A stretch of 56,001 nucleotides of DNA from Mycoplasma sp. CAG:776 (GTDB lineage Bacteria; Bacillota_I; Bacilli_A; RF39; UBA660): contig FR903072.1 of assembly GCA_000438195.1 (NCBI GenBank), positions 1 through 56,001 of the forward strand. The letters run 5' to 3'. This document shows positions 43,683 through 52,140 of this stretch, one piece after another (position 1 is the stretch's first letter; every line of letters begins with the position of its first letter). Under the pieces are notes generated by a model. It searched no databases. It was given only the letters and a program-made list of their open reading frames with translations, and was not told the DNA's origin. Made by a program: the position numbers and the translations under genes.

Positions 43683-44183
43683 TTATAACTCCTCCACTTT
43701 CTTACCACGTAAAGCTGCAATTTTTGCAGGACTCTTTTGTGATTTTAAAGCTTCTAGTGTTGCTTTAGCTACATTAATTTTTGTATTAGATCCAAGTGAT
43801 TTAGAAACAATATCTTTAACACCAGCAAGTTCCAATACAGCACGAGCAGCACCACCAGCAATGATTCCTGTACCTTCAATAGCAGGTTTTACCATAACTA
43901 CTGCTCTACCAACTTTACAAGTAGCTTCATGAGGAATTGTTCTATTATCCATTAAAGATACTTTAACAACATTTTTATTAGCAGCTTGTAAAGCCTTTTT
44001 AATAGCCTCAGGTACTTCGTTAGCTTTTCCAGTACCGATTCCAACTAAACCTCTACGATTACCAACTACTACCGTTGCTGAGAATCTAAAGTGTCTACCA
44101 CCTTTGGTAACTTTTGTTACTCTACCAATAGAGATAACTTTTTCTTCTAATAAATTTTTCTTATTATCGATTTTCTTTGGCAT
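43683..44183 (-). CDS. rpsE: 30S ribosomal protein S5
   Basis: 166 aa. The S5 dsRNA-binding part has EEKVISIGRVTKVTKGGRHF and ALVVVGNRRGLVG-like VVVGNRRGLVGIGTGKANEV. The C-terminal part has GTGIIAGGAARAVLELAGVKD. It is full length, next to rplR upstream and rplO downstream. Confidence 0.97.
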   Translation of the reverse strand: MPKKIDNKKNLLEEKVISIGRVTKVTKGGRHFRFSATVVVGNRRGLVGIGTGKANEVPEAIKKALQAANKNVVKVSLMDNRTIPHEATCKVGRAVVMVKPAIEGTGIIAGGAARAVLELAGVKDIVSKSLGSNTKINVAKATLEALKSQKSPAKIAALRGKKVEEL

Positions 44184-44197
44184 ATTTGTCCTCCACT

Positions 44198-44554
44198 CTA
44201 GAATTTGAGACCGTTTTCACGTGCAGCATCAGCTAAAGCAGCTACACGTCCATGATAAAGATACCCACCTCTATCAAAAACAACAGTTTTAATTTTCTTT
44301 TCTAAACATTTTTTAGCAATATCCGCACCAACAGCTTTAGCTGCCTCGATATTACCACCATTTTTAATTTTAAGTTCAGCAGTTGATGAACTAACTAAGG
44401 TAGTAGAAGCATCATCATCAATTACTTGAACATAAATTCCATTATTTGAACGGAAAACGTTTAAACGAGGAACTTCTTTAGTACCATGAATATTTTTACG
44501 TACTCTAGCATGTCTTCTTAAACGAGCTACGTTCTTATTTTCTTTCTTAATCAT
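44198..44554 (-). CDS. rplR: 50S ribosomal protein L18
   Basis: 118 aa, a 5S rRNA-binding protein. RLRRHARVRKNIHGT, RLNVFRSNNGIYVQVIDD, VFDRGGYLYHGRVAALADAA and the terminal RENGLKF are the family signatures. It lies between rplF and rpsE. Confidence 0.97.
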   Translation of the reverse strand: MIKKENKNVARLRRHARVRKNIHGTKEVPRLNVFRSNNGIYVQVIDDDASTTLVSSSTAELKIKNGGNIEAAKAVGADIAKKCLEKKIKTVVFDRGGYLYHGRVAALADAARENGLKF

Positions 44555-44574
44555 AATTTCCGACCTTTCTAACC

Positions 44575-45114
44575 TTATTTAGCAGCCTTTTTACCTTCTT
44601 TACGACGTACATGTTCGCCCTTATAACGAATACCTTTACCTTTATAAGGTTCTGGTTTTCTTATTTTACGAATATTAGCCGCAAATTCAGATACTTTTTG
44701 TTTATCAATTCCACTAACTGTAATTTCCGTATTACTTACTTGTTCTACTTTCAAATCACTAGGAACTTCAATCACTACAGGATGAGAGAACCCAGCTGAA
44801 ATATTGACTTTATTACCATTCACTTGGAAACGATATCCAACACCAACTGCTTCTAAACCTTTACTAAATCCAGTACTAACACCCTCAACCATATTAGCGA
44901 TTAAAGAGTTCATAGTACCAACATTAATATTAGCTTCTTTACTATCATTATTAGCTTTTGTAACAATTTCATTTTCATGAATTTCTACACTTACTAACTT
45001 ATGAATACTTAAATTTAAAGAGCCTTTAGCACCTTTAATAGTTAAAGTATTTCCCTCTAAGTTAGCACTAACACCTGTTGGAAGCACAAGTTTTCTATTA
45101 CCAATTCTACTCAT
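44575..45114 (-). CDS. rplF: 50S ribosomal protein L6
   Basis: 179 aa. MSRIGNRKLVLPTGVSANLE and the C-terminal signature KIRKPEPYKGKGIRYKGEHV near residue 155 define L6. Two repeated L6 domains cover 1-80 and 85-170. It is in the standard order after rpsH. Confidence 0.97.
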   Translation of the reverse strand: MSRIGNRKLVLPTGVSANLEGNTLTIKGAKGSLNLSIHKLVSVEIHENEIVTKANNDSKEANINVGTMNSLIANMVEGVSTGFSKGLEAVGVGYRFQVNGNKVNISAGFSHPVVIEVPSDLKVEQVSNTEITVSGIDKQKVSEFAANIRKIRKPEPYKGKGIRYKGEHVRRKEGKKAAK

Positions 45115-45123
45115 AATATTTCC

Positions 45124-45519
45124 CTACCAAATATAGGCAAGTACTTCGCCTCCTAACCCTGCATTTCTAGCTTCTTTATCGGTCATTAAACCTTGAGAAG
45201 TAGAAATAATTGCAATTCCAAGACCATTAAGAACACGAGGAATTTCTTGAGCTTTAGCATAAACTCTTAAACCAGATTTACTAATCCTTTTAAGCCCAGT
45301 AATAACTCTTTCTTTACGATCTCCATATTTTAAAGTTAAAGTAAGTTTATCACCAGTAATATTTTTTTCATAAACATAATCAGCAATATAACCTTCTTTT
45401 TTAAGAATTTCCGCAATACCTAAAGTCATTTTAGTTCCAATTACTTCTACAGTCTCGTATTTCATTTGATTTGCATTACGAATTCTTGTAAGCATGTCTG
45501 CTATTTTATCTTGAACCAT
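45124..45519 (-). CDS. rpsH: 30S ribosomal protein S8
   Basis: 131 aa from ATG 45519 (MVQDKIADMLTRIRNANQ), which has AGGAGG 8 nt upstream; a longer frame lacks a site. The C-terminal STSQGLMTDKEARNAGLGGE is the S8 signature. In E. coli S8 represses the spc operon; whether that applies here is unknown. Confidence 0.97.
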   Translation of the reverse strand: MVQDKIADMLTRIRNANQMKYETVEVIGTKMTLGIAEILKKEGYIADYVYEKNITGDKLTLTLKYGDRKERVITGLKRISKSGLRVYAKAQEIPRVLNGLGIAIISTSQGLMTDKEARNAGLGGEVLAYIW

Positions 45520-45536
45520 CAAAAATTCCTCCTTTC

Positions 45537-45722
45537 CTACCAACTAGATTTCTTTACGCCTGGAATCTTACCTTCATTTGCAAGTTCTCTAAAACAAATA
45601 CGGCAAATTCCAAATTTACGTAATACACCATGTGGTCTACCACATCTTTCGCATCTTGTATATGCACGAACTTTATATTTGGGTGTTCTTTTATTTTTAA
45701 TAATCATACTTTTCTTAGCCAT
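45537..45722 (-). CDS. rpsZ: 30S ribosomal protein S14, zinc-binding type
   Basis: 61 aa, the short S14 with two CxxC pairs (CERCG and CRICF) that bind zinc, then the end PGVKKSSW. This form is typical of Firmicutes. The basic N-terminus MAKKSMIIKNKRTPKYKVRA is normal. Confidence 0.96.
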   Translation of the reverse strand: MAKKSMIIKNKRTPKYKVRAYTRCERCGRPHGVLRKFGICRICFRELANEGKIPGVKKSSW

Positions 45723-45734
45723 AAATAGTCCTCC

Positions 45735-46274
45735 TTAATTCTTAAAAGGCATACCAAATGCCTTTAATAAAGCAAATGCTTCTTCGTTTGTATGAGCAGT
45801 AGTTACGAATACGATATCCATACCTCTTACCTTAACAACATTATCATACTCTATTTCTGGGAATATTAATTGTTCTTTAATACCCAAAGTATAATTACCT
45901 TTTCCATCAAAAGCAGTCTTAGAAACACCTCTAAAATCTCTTACACGAGGAAGTCCAACACGAATTAATCTTTCCATAAATTCATACATTTTTTCTCCAC
46001 GTAAAGTAACTTTAACACCAATTGCTTGGCCTTCTCTAAGTTTAAAACCAGCGATTGAATGTTTTGCTTTTGTAACAACTGCCTTTTGACCAGTAATAGC
46101 TTCTAAATCTTTTAAGGCAGCTTCGATAAATTTATGATCACGAGCACCATCGCCGCAACCCATATTAATAACAATCTTTTCTAATTTAGGTACTTGCATA
46201 ATACTTGAATATTTAAATTCATCTTTTAAACTTTGAATGATTTTTTCATCATATAATTTTTTATAATTACTCAT
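45735..46274 (-). CDS. rplE: 50S ribosomal protein L5
   Basis: 179 aa, the 5S rRNA-binding L5 with KIVINMGCGDGARDHK, GQKAVVTKAKHSIAGFKLRE, RDFRGVSKTAFDGKGNYTLG and IFPEIEYD. It is full length, between rplX and rpsZ. Confidence 0.98.
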   Translation of the reverse strand: MSNYKKLYDEKIIQSLKDEFKYSSIMQVPKLEKIVINMGCGDGARDHKFIEAALKDLEAITGQKAVVTKAKHSIAGFKLREGQAIGVKVTLRGEKMYEFMERLIRVGLPRVRDFRGVSKTAFDGKGNYTLGIKEQLIFPEIEYDNVVKVRGMDIVFVTTAHTNEEAFALLKAFGMPFKN

Positions 46275-46284
46275 AAATATTCAC

Positions 46285-46548
46285 CTACTTACTTTTACTT
46301 TCTTTTTTTGTTTTGCGAGTTTCTTTTTCTTCTATTTTCTTAACATTTGATACATGAATAGGAGCTTCGATATCAAATATTCCACCTTTATCATTACCAT
46401 TTCTAGGTTTAACGTGTTTTTTAACAATATTAATTCCTTCAACAACAACTTTGTTATCGTTTCTTAAAGTTTTAATAACTTTACCATTTTTTCCTTTGTC
46501 TTTACCAGCGATTACAAGTACTTCATCGCCAACTTTAATTTTCATCAT
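46285..46548 (-). CDS. rplX: 50S ribosomal protein L24
   Basis: 87 aa, shorter than the usual 100-105. The KOW motif (GDEVLVIAGKDKGKNGKVIK) and GINIVKKHVKPRNGNDKGG are present. The C-terminal zinc or extension segment is replaced by a Lys/Glu/Thr-rich tail. The first of two adjacent ATGs has AGGAGG 7 nt upstream. Confidence 0.95.
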   Translation of the reverse strand: MMKIKVGDEVLVIAGKDKGKNGKVIKTLRNDNKVVVEGINIVKKHVKPRNGNDKGGIFDIEAPIHVSNVKKIEEKETRKTKKESKSK

Positions 46549-46559
46549 TTAAAATCCTC

Positions 46560-46928
46560 CTAAATAACTTCCTTAGCCAAAGACACAATTTTCATATAGT
46601 CTTTTTCTCTAAGTTCTCTAGCTACAGGTCCTAAAACTCTAGTACCTACTGGAGATTTATCATCTTTAATAATAACACAAGCATTGTCATCAAATTTAAT
46701 ATAACTGCCATCATTTCTTCTAATGCCTTCTGTTGTACGAACAATAACAGCTTTAACTACTTTACCTTTTTTAAGGTTTCCATTAGGCATAGCTTTCTTA
46801 ATTGTACCAACAACAACATCACCGATATTAGCATATTTTACTTTAGATCCACCGAGTACACGTATTACAAGTAACTCACGAGCACCTGTATTATCCGCAA
46901 CTTTTAATCTACTTTCTTGTTGAACCAT
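46560..46928 (-). CDS. rplN: 50S ribosomal protein L14
   Basis: 122 aa, standard length: MVQQESRLKVADNTGARELL, GDVVVGTIKKAMPNGNLKKG, KFDDNACVIIKDDKSPVGTR and the RELREKDYMKIVSLAKEVI end. It is one of the most conserved 50S proteins and binds near the subunit interface. Confidence 0.98.
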   Translation of the reverse strand: MVQQESRLKVADNTGARELLVIRVLGGSKVKYANIGDVVVGTIKKAMPNGNLKKGKVVKAVIVRTTEGIRRNDGSYIKFDDNACVIIKDDKSPVGTRVLGPVARELREKDYMKIVSLAKEVI

Positions 46929-46937
46929 AAGTACCTC

Positions 46938-47195
46938 CTATAAAATAACAGCCTTAGAAACGATTTCTACAAGTTCATATCTTTTTGTTTTAGAAAGTGG
47001 TCTTGTAGCTCTAATTCTAACTGTATCGCCAACTTGAGCGCTATTATTTTCATCATGAGCAGTATATTTTTTTGAATATTTAACACGTTTTTTATAAAGA
47101 GGATGAGTTTTATAAGTTTCAATTAAAACGGTAATTGTTTTATCATTTTTATTGCTTACAACTCTACCTACTAATTCTTGTTTTCTATTCTCCAT
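46938..47195 (-). CDS. rpsQ: 30S ribosomal protein S17
   Basis: 85 aa from ATG 47195 (MENRKQELVGRVVSNKNDKT), with AGGAGG 8 nt upstream located inside the rpmC 3' end. The OB fold has KTITVLIETYKTHPLYKKRV and the signature GDTVRIRATRPLSKTKRYEL. Confidence 0.97.
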   Translation of the reverse strand: MENRKQELVGRVVSNKNDKTITVLIETYKTHPLYKKRVKYSKKYTAHDENNSAQVGDTVRIRATRPLSKTKRYELVEIVSKAVIL

Positions 47196-47397
47196 CCGTA
47201 TTACCTCCTGCAAGTTCTCTTTCTTTTAAAATAGTTTTCATTCTCGCAACATCTTTTCTAAGTTCTCTAATTTTAGAAGGTTTTTCTAAAGTACCAGTAG
47301 ATTGTTTCATTCTTAAATTGAATAATTCTTTTTTCGTCTCAATAATTTTACTTTCTAATTCTTTATCTGAAAGTTCACGTAAATCCTTAATTTTCAT
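47185..47397 (-). CDS. rpmC: 50S ribosomal protein L29
   Basis: 70 aa from ATG 47397 (MKIKDLRELSDKELESKI), with AAGGTG upstream. The two-helix hairpin has KKELFNLRMKQSTGTLEKPS, the family motif. Both ends overlap neighbours: rplP by 11 nt and rpsQ by 11 nt. Confidence 0.96.
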   Translation of the reverse strand: MKIKDLRELSDKELESKIIETKKELFNLRMKQSTGTLEKPSKIRELRKDVARMKTILKERELAGGNTDGE

Positions 47398-47812
47398 GAG
47401 ACTCACCTTCCTTTTTTACAAATTTAGTTTTCACTGGTAACTTATGAGAAGCAAGTCTTAAAGCTTCACGAGCGATATCTTCACTTACGCCACCAATTTC
47501 AAACATAATTTTGCCTTCTTTAACAACAGCTACCCAATCTTCAACATTACCTTTACCTTTACCTTGACGAGTTTCAAGAGGTTTTCTAGTAAGTGCTAAA
47601 TGAGGGAAGATATTGATCCAAACTTTACCACCACGTTTCATATAACGAGTCATGGCAATACGAGCTGCTTCAATTTGACGAGCACTAATCCAAGCTCCTT
47701 CTTTAGCTTGAAGACCATATTCACCAAAATGAAGCTCTGTATTTCCTCTTGCATGACCATCATAAGAAACACGATGAGGTTTTCTATATTTAGTCTTTTT
47801 TGGCATTAACAT
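47387..47812 (-). CDS. rplP: 50S ribosomal protein L16
   Basis: 141 aa from ATG 47812 (MLMPKKTKYRKPHR), with GAGGAG 8 nt upstream. GLQAKEGAWISARQIEAARI, KVWINIFPHLALTRKPLETR and MGKGKG-equivalent RQGKGKGNVEDWVAV are L16 signatures; it forms part of the A-site region. It overlaps rpsC by 23 nt. Confidence 0.97.
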   Translation of the reverse strand: MLMPKKTKYRKPHRVSYDGHARGNTELHFGEYGLQAKEGAWISARQIEAARIAMTRYMKRGGKVWINIFPHLALTRKPLETRQGKGKGNVEDWVAVVKEGKIMFEIGGVSEDIAREALRLASHKLPVKTKFVKKEGESHEN

Positions 47813-48467
47813 GAGATCCATCTCCTCTCAAAGATTTCTTAGCGGGAAGAATTTCATCTTTGTAAATCCAAACCTTAACACCGATCTTACCATAAGTAGT
47901 ATCAGCTTCAGCTATCGCATAATCTACATCAGCACGAATTGTATGAAGTGGCACAGTACCTTCTGTATAACCCTCAGTTCTAGCCATTTCAGCTCCACCA
48001 AGTCTACCAGATACGGCAGTCTTAATACCTTTAGCTCCAGCCTTCATAGTATTACGAATAGCTCTTTTTTGAGCGCTTCTAAATGGTGCGCGAGCTTCAA
48101 TTTGAGCTGCAATATTTTGAGCAACAAGTTTTGCATTCAAATCTGGATTTTTAACTTCAACGATATTGATATAAACATCTTCACCAACTAATTTTTTAAT
48201 TTCACTTCTAAGTTTTTCGATGTCTTCACCACCACGACCAATGATTACTCCTGGTTTCGCAGTATTAATAGTAACATCAACTCTTGCTTTTTTACGAGCA
48301 ATTTGGATAGAAGCAACAGCTGCGTCTTTTAACTTCTTTTCTAAATATTCTCTTATTTTAATATCCTTATTTAAAGTTTTAGCATAATCTTTACCAGCAT
48401 ACCAACTAGATTCCCAGTCTTTATTAACACCAAGTCTAAAACCAATAGGATTTACTTTTTGACCCAT
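47790..48467 (-). CDS. rpsC: 30S ribosomal protein S3
   Basis: 225 aa. MGQKVNPIGFRLGVNKDWES, the KH domain with KPGVIIGRGGEDIEKLR, and the C-terminal GRLGGAEMARTEGYTEGTVP are diagnostic of S3 at the mRNA entry site. Start and stop with rplV share one base (TAATG). Confidence 0.98.
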   Translation of the reverse strand: MGQKVNPIGFRLGVNKDWESSWYAGKDYAKTLNKDIKIREYLEKKLKDAAVASIQIARKKARVDVTINTAKPGVIIGRGGEDIEKLRSEIKKLVGEDVYINIVEVKNPDLNAKLVAQNIAAQIEARAPFRSAQKRAIRNTMKAGAKGIKTAVSGRLGGAEMARTEGYTEGTVPLHTIRADVDYAIAEADTTYGKIGVKVWIYKDEILPAKKSLRGDGSHVNAKKD

Positions 48468-48817
48468 TATGCTTCCTCCTTAACTTTACCATCACTTACT
48501 TTAATTGTAATATGACTTGTTCTTTTATCTCTTCGATCAACATTTCCACGACTAGCAAATTTAATTCTTTTATAAACTGGTCCTGGATTAATGAAACATT
48601 CTACTATAACTAAATCACTTTCATTAGCTCCATTATTATTAACAGCATTTGCAACAGCACTCTTAAGTACCTTAAGAATTAAGCGACTAGCTTTAGTATT
48701 AGTATTTACTAAAATACCCTCAGCTGTTGCAACATCTTTACCACGAACTAAATCAAGAGTCATTCTAGCTTTTCTAGGGGCAATCATAGCTCCCTTATGT
48801 ATTGCATAAGCTTCCAT
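48467..48817 (-). CDS. rplV: 50S ribosomal protein L22
   Basis: 116 aa. KARMTLDLVRGKDVATAEGI, VNNNGANESDLVI and the C-terminal hairpin tip region IKFASRGNVDRRDKRTSHIT identify L22, which lines the exit tunnel. The tip region is typical, with no insertion of the kind linked to macrolide resistance. Confidence 0.97.
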   Translation of the reverse strand: MEAYAIHKGAMIAPRKARMTLDLVRGKDVATAEGILVNTNTKASRLILKVLKSAVANAVNNNGANESDLVIVECFINPGPVYKRIKFASRGNVDRRDKRTSHITIKVSDGKVKEEA

Positions 48818-48829
48818 TTATTTACCCTC

Positions 48830-49093
48830 CTACTTTTGACCTGCATGTCCGCCAAACTTACGAGTTTGACTAAACTCACCAAGTTTGTGACCAACCATAT
48901 CTTCGGTTACATATACAGGAATAAATTCTTTACCATTATGAACTGCAAATGTATGTCCTACGAAATCAGGATAAATAGTTGAACTACGAGACCAAGTTTT
49001 AATAACTTCTTTTTTATTATTTTTATTTAATTCTTGAACCTTTTTAAGTAATCGTTCGAAAACATAAGGTCCTTTCTTTAAACTTCTTGCCAT
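48830..49093 (-). CDS. rpsS: 30S ribosomal protein S19
   Basis: 87 aa: MARSLKKGPYVFERLLKKV, WSRSSTIYPDFVGHTFAVHN and GHKLGEFSQTRKFGGHAGQK. It is slightly short at the C-terminus. S19 binds the 30S head near the decoding site. Confidence 0.98.
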   Translation of the reverse strand: MARSLKKGPYVFERLLKKVQELNKNNKKEVIKTWSRSSTIYPDFVGHTFAVHNGKEFIPVYVTEDMVGHKLGEFSQTRKFGGHAGQK

Positions 49094-49102
49094 AGCTTCC
49101 TC

Positions 49103-49933
49103 CTATTTTTTCTTTCTACTAACAATTAACTTGCTAGATGCTTTCTTATTTTTTCTTGTCTTATATCCAAGGGCTGGTTTACCCCAAGGAGTCATTGGGC
49201 TCTTACGTCCAATAGGCGTTCTACCTTCACCACCACCATGAGGGTGATCGTTAGGGTTCATAACACTACCACGGTTAGTAGGACGAATTCCCATATGTCT
49301 TTTTCTTCCTGCTTTTCCTAAATTAACAAGTTCATAATCTTCATTACCAACTACACCAATTGTAGCCATACAAGTACCAAGAACTTTTCTAGTCTCACCA
49401 GATTGTAAACGTAAAATTACATATTTACCATCACGTCCTAATATTTGAGCACTAGCTCCAGCTGAACGAGCAATTTCTGCCCCTTTACCTGGTTTAAGTT
49501 CAATACAATGTACAACAGTACCAACCGGAATAGCTTCAAGTGGTAGAGCATTACCAACCTTAATATCAGCATCTCTACCATTTTCGATAATCATGCCAAC
49601 TTCTAATCCTTTAGGAGCAATAATATATCTTTTTTCACCATCACGATAGTTAATTAAAGCGATATTAGCACTTCTATTTGGATCATATTCGATAGTTGCT
49701 ACTTTACCAGTAACACCAATTTTGTTTCTTTTATAATCAATTAGACGATATTTTCTTTTTGCACCGCCACCAATATGACGAACGGTCATTTTACCTTGAT
49801 TATTTCTTCCACCAGTTTTAACTTTAATCTTAGTTAAACTTTTAGTAGGAGTACTAGTAGTAATTTCTTCGTTCATTAAAGTAGTCATACCTCTACGTCC
49901 ATTAGTCGTAGGTTTATATTTCTTAATTGCCAT
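49103..49933 (-). CDS. rplB: 50S ribosomal protein L2
   Basis: 276 aa. MAIKKYKPTTNGRRGMT, GGRNNQGKMTVRHIGGGAKR, GQILGRDGKY-like AQILGRDGKYVILRLQSGE and MNPNDHPHGGGEGRTPIGRK with the conserved His required for peptidyl transfer. Full length. Confidence 0.98.
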   Translation of the reverse strand: MAIKKYKPTTNGRRGMTTLMNEEITTSTPTKSLTKIKVKTGGRNNQGKMTVRHIGGGAKRKYRLIDYKRNKIGVTGKVATIEYDPNRSANIALINYRDGEKRYIIAPKGLEVGMIIENGRDADIKVGNALPLEAIPVGTVVHCIELKPGKGAEIARSAGASAQILGRDGKYVILRLQSGETRKVLGTCMATIGVVGNEDYELVNLGKAGRKRHMGIRPTNRGSVMNPNDHPHGGGEGRTPIGRKSPMTPWGKPALGYKTRKNKKASSKLIVSRKKK

Positions 49934-49948
49934 AAATTACATTCCCTC

Positions 49949-50227
49949 CTATAACTCTATTTTAGAGTCGCCATCAAGTGTAACAATTGCTTTTTTATAA
50001 GTTTTTGTCATACCTGTATATCTACCAACTCTTTTTTTCTTAGGTTTAGTATTAAGTGTATTTACACTTTTTACACTAACTCCAAAAGCCTTTTCAATTG
50101 CCTTTTTAATTTGTGTTTTTGTTGCACTCTTAGCAACTTTAAATGTATAAACATTATCATTTTGCATTTTTAATGCGCTTTTCTCAGTAATAACTGGTGA
50201 ATAAATAATATCTGTATAATCCTTCAT
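49949..50227 (-). CDS. rplW: 50S ribosomal protein L23
   Basis: 92 aa: YSPVITEKSALKMQNDNVYT, AVEKAFGVSVKSVNTL-like AIEKAFGVSVKSVNTLNTKP and KKKRVGRYTGMTKTYKKAIV. It forms the docking site for SRP and trigger factor at the tunnel exit. It shares one base with rplD. Confidence 0.97.
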   Translation of the reverse strand: MKDYTDIIYSPVITEKSALKMQNDNVYTFKVAKSATKTQIKKAIEKAFGVSVKSVNTLNTKPKKKRVGRYTGMTKTYKKAIVTLDGDSKIEL

Positions 50228-50847
50228 TATTTAAGCACCTCCTCGATATTTTTTACAGCTGCCTCATCACATACAACTACATTCGCATTTACTAAATCAA
50301 AAGCATTGATTTCATTTGCTAAAATAGTATATACATAACCAAGATTTCTAGTAGCCATATATAAATTTTCATTATCTTCACTAGTAACAAATAATACTTT
50401 ACCTTCTAAATTTAAATCACGAATTAAATTTTTAACATCCTTAGTTTTTAAACTATTAAGATTAATATTATCAATTACAACCAATTCTTTGTTTTGAGCT
50501 TTTAAAGATAATGCACTTTTTAAAGCTAAAGCTCTTTCTTTACGATTAATTTTAAATGTGTAATCACGAGGTGTTACACCAAAAACAATTCCGCCTCCAC
50601 GCCATTGTGCAGCACGAATACTTCCTTGACGAGCACGACCAGTACCTTTTTGTCTCCAAGGTTTACGTCCACCGCCAGAAACTTCGCTACGAGTCTTTGT
50701 TTTATGAGTACCTTGTCTCATAGAGTCAAGTTGTAACTTAATCATTTTCTTTAAAACTAAATCATTAGATTCAATATTCCAAACAGCATCATTCAAAGTT
50801 AAATCTTTAACTTTTTCGCCTGCCGTATTTTTTACACTTATTTTCAT
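50227..50847 (-). CDS. rplD: 50S ribosomal protein L4
   Basis: 206 aa. KTRSEVSGGGRKPWRQKGTG and RARQGSIRAAQWRGGGIVFG form the tunnel loop. In other bacteria L4 also represses the S10 operon by binding its leader, and a structured leader precedes rpsJ here (51951-52068). Confidence 0.97.
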   Translation of the reverse strand: MKISVKNTAGEKVKDLTLNDAVWNIESNDLVLKKMIKLQLDSMRQGTHKTKTRSEVSGGGRKPWRQKGTGRARQGSIRAAQWRGGGIVFGVTPRDYTFKINRKERALALKSALSLKAQNKELVVIDNINLNSLKTKDVKNLIRDLNLEGKVLFVTSEDNENLYMATRNLGYVYTILANEINAFDLVNANVVVCDEAAVKNIEEVLK

Positions 50848-50867
50848 AGCTAATCCTTTCTAGAAAA

Positions 50868-51614
50868 CTAATTGTTTTCGCTTTCTAAATTTTCTGTTGC
50901 TACTGTAGCTTCGGCAGGATTTTCAGTTGGTACTTCTTCTACAACAATAGGAGTTTCCTCATAAGAAATAATTTCTTTTGGATTTTTCTTTCTTGAATTC
51001 TTAACTGCTGATTTAATAAATACAACTGAATTTTTTGCTCCTGGAACATTTCCGCTAACTAAAATGTAGCCTTCATTTTCGTTTACTTCAATAACTTCCA
51101 AATTTTGAATAGTTACTGTTTCAACACCCATATGACCAGATAATTTTTTGCCCTTAAGTACTCTTTTTGGTAACATAGTACCCATAGATCCTGGTGCTCT
51201 ATGATATCTAGATCCGTGTGTTTCTGGTCCTCTAGATTGATTATGACGTTTAATTACACCAGTAAAGCCATGTCCTTTACTAGTACCTGTAACATCAATA
51301 ACATCTCCACACTCAAATACGCTTGCTGTTAAGACATCACCAATATTATAAGTTCCTTCATAATCTCTGATTTCTTTTAAGAAGCGCTTAGGAGTAGTGT
51401 TTGCTTTTTTAGCTCTGCCCAACTCTGGTTTATTAGCACGAGCTTCTTTTTTATCAACCATTCCCACTTGAATAGCTGAATAACCGTCAGACTCATTTGT
51501 TTTAACTTGCATTACTGTATTTGGCTGTACTTCAATAACAGTAACTGGAATTAATTTACCTTCTTTAGTAAAAACTTGAGTCATTCCGAGCTTACGCCCT
51601 AAGATTCCTTTCAT
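50868..51614 (-). CDS. rplC: 50S ribosomal protein L3 with acidic C-terminal tail
   Basis: 248 aa. The normal L3 core (MKGILGRKLGMTQVFTKEG, SKGHGFTGVIKRHNQSRGPE, PGSMGTMLPKRVLKGKKLSG) ends near residue 210. A tail of about 38 residues rich in Glu, Val and Pro follows, which most L3 proteins lack. The tail is in frame with normal codon use, so it is not an obvious frameshift. Confidence 0.96.
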   Translation of the reverse strand: MKGILGRKLGMTQVFTKEGKLIPVTVIEVQPNTVMQVKTNESDGYSAIQVGMVDKKEARANKPELGRAKKANTTPKRFLKEIRDYEGTYNIGDVLTASVFECGDVIDVTGTSKGHGFTGVIKRHNQSRGPETHGSRYHRAPGSMGTMLPKRVLKGKKLSGHMGVETVTIQNLEVIEVNENEGYILVSGNVPGAKNSVVFIKSAVKNSRKKNPKEIISYEETPIVVEEVPTENPAEATVATENLESENN

Positions 51615-51635
51615 TTTTCTCTTTCCTTTCTAAAA

Positions 51636-51944
51636 TTATAATTTTATATCAATGTCTACACCACTTGGTAAATCCAAATGAGTTAAAGCATCAATAGTTT
51701 CTTTACTTGGGTTTTTAATATCAACAAGTCTTTTATGTGTACGCATTTCAAATTGTTCACGTGCATCTTTATACTTGTGAACCGCTCTTAAAACAGTATA
51801 CTTTTGTATTTCTGTCGGAAGAGGTACAGGTCCAGATACTTCCCCACCTGTTCTTTTAACAGTTTCTACAATCTTTAACGCAGCTTGATCAAGTAATCTA
51901 TGATCATAAGCTCTAAGATTGATTCTAACTTTTGTATTTGACAT
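51636..51944 (-). CDS. rpsJ: 30S ribosomal protein S10
   Basis: 102 aa from ATG 51944 (MSNTKVRINLRAYDHRLLDQ), giving the exact usual length; AGGAGG is 8 nt upstream, whereas the ATG at 51950 is only 2-3 nt from it. SGPVPLPTEIQKYTVLR and RTHKRLVDIKNPS are present. It is the first gene of the S10-spc-alpha cluster, which runs unbroken on the minus strand to rplQ. Confidence 0.98.
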   Translation of the reverse strand: MSNTKVRINLRAYDHRLLDQAALKIVETVKRTGGEVSGPVPLPTEIQKYTVLRAVHKYKDAREQFEMRTHKRLVDIKNPSKETIDALTHLDLPSGVDIDIKL

Positions 51945-51950
51945 TCTCAT

Positions 51951-52068
51951 GTCCTCCTTTCGCCTATATCTAGTACAGACTCGCTCCGTCCAAATTCCCT
52001 GATACGAGAGGTATATGGAACAACCTCGCCTAGTGTATCAGCAACCTTGCACATCTAAGCAGTCATAC
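51951..52068 (-). ncRNA. Structured 5' leader of the S10 operon
   Basis: The leader of about 118 nt, from the predicted start to rpsJ, can fold into CTAAG/CTTAG, then a long stem CTGATAC/GTATCAG enclosing GAGGT/ACCTC. It contains GTGCAAGGTTGCTGATACAC, which resembles rpsJ leaders I recall from Firmicutes. It is probably the L4-responsive attenuator, but that assignment is from structure and position only. Confidence 0.6.
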
Positions 52069-52075
52069 GCCTTAG

Positions 52076-52104
52076 ATTATAACAGTATATCTTATGTTCG
52101 TCAA
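52076..52104 (-). promoter_or_regulatory. S10 operon promoter
   Basis: On the minus strand TTGACG (52104-52099), 17-nt spacer, TATAAT (52081-52076). Confidence 0.88.
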
Positions 52105-52140
52105 GTACCAAATTTCACAAAATCTTCAAAAAAAAGAAAC

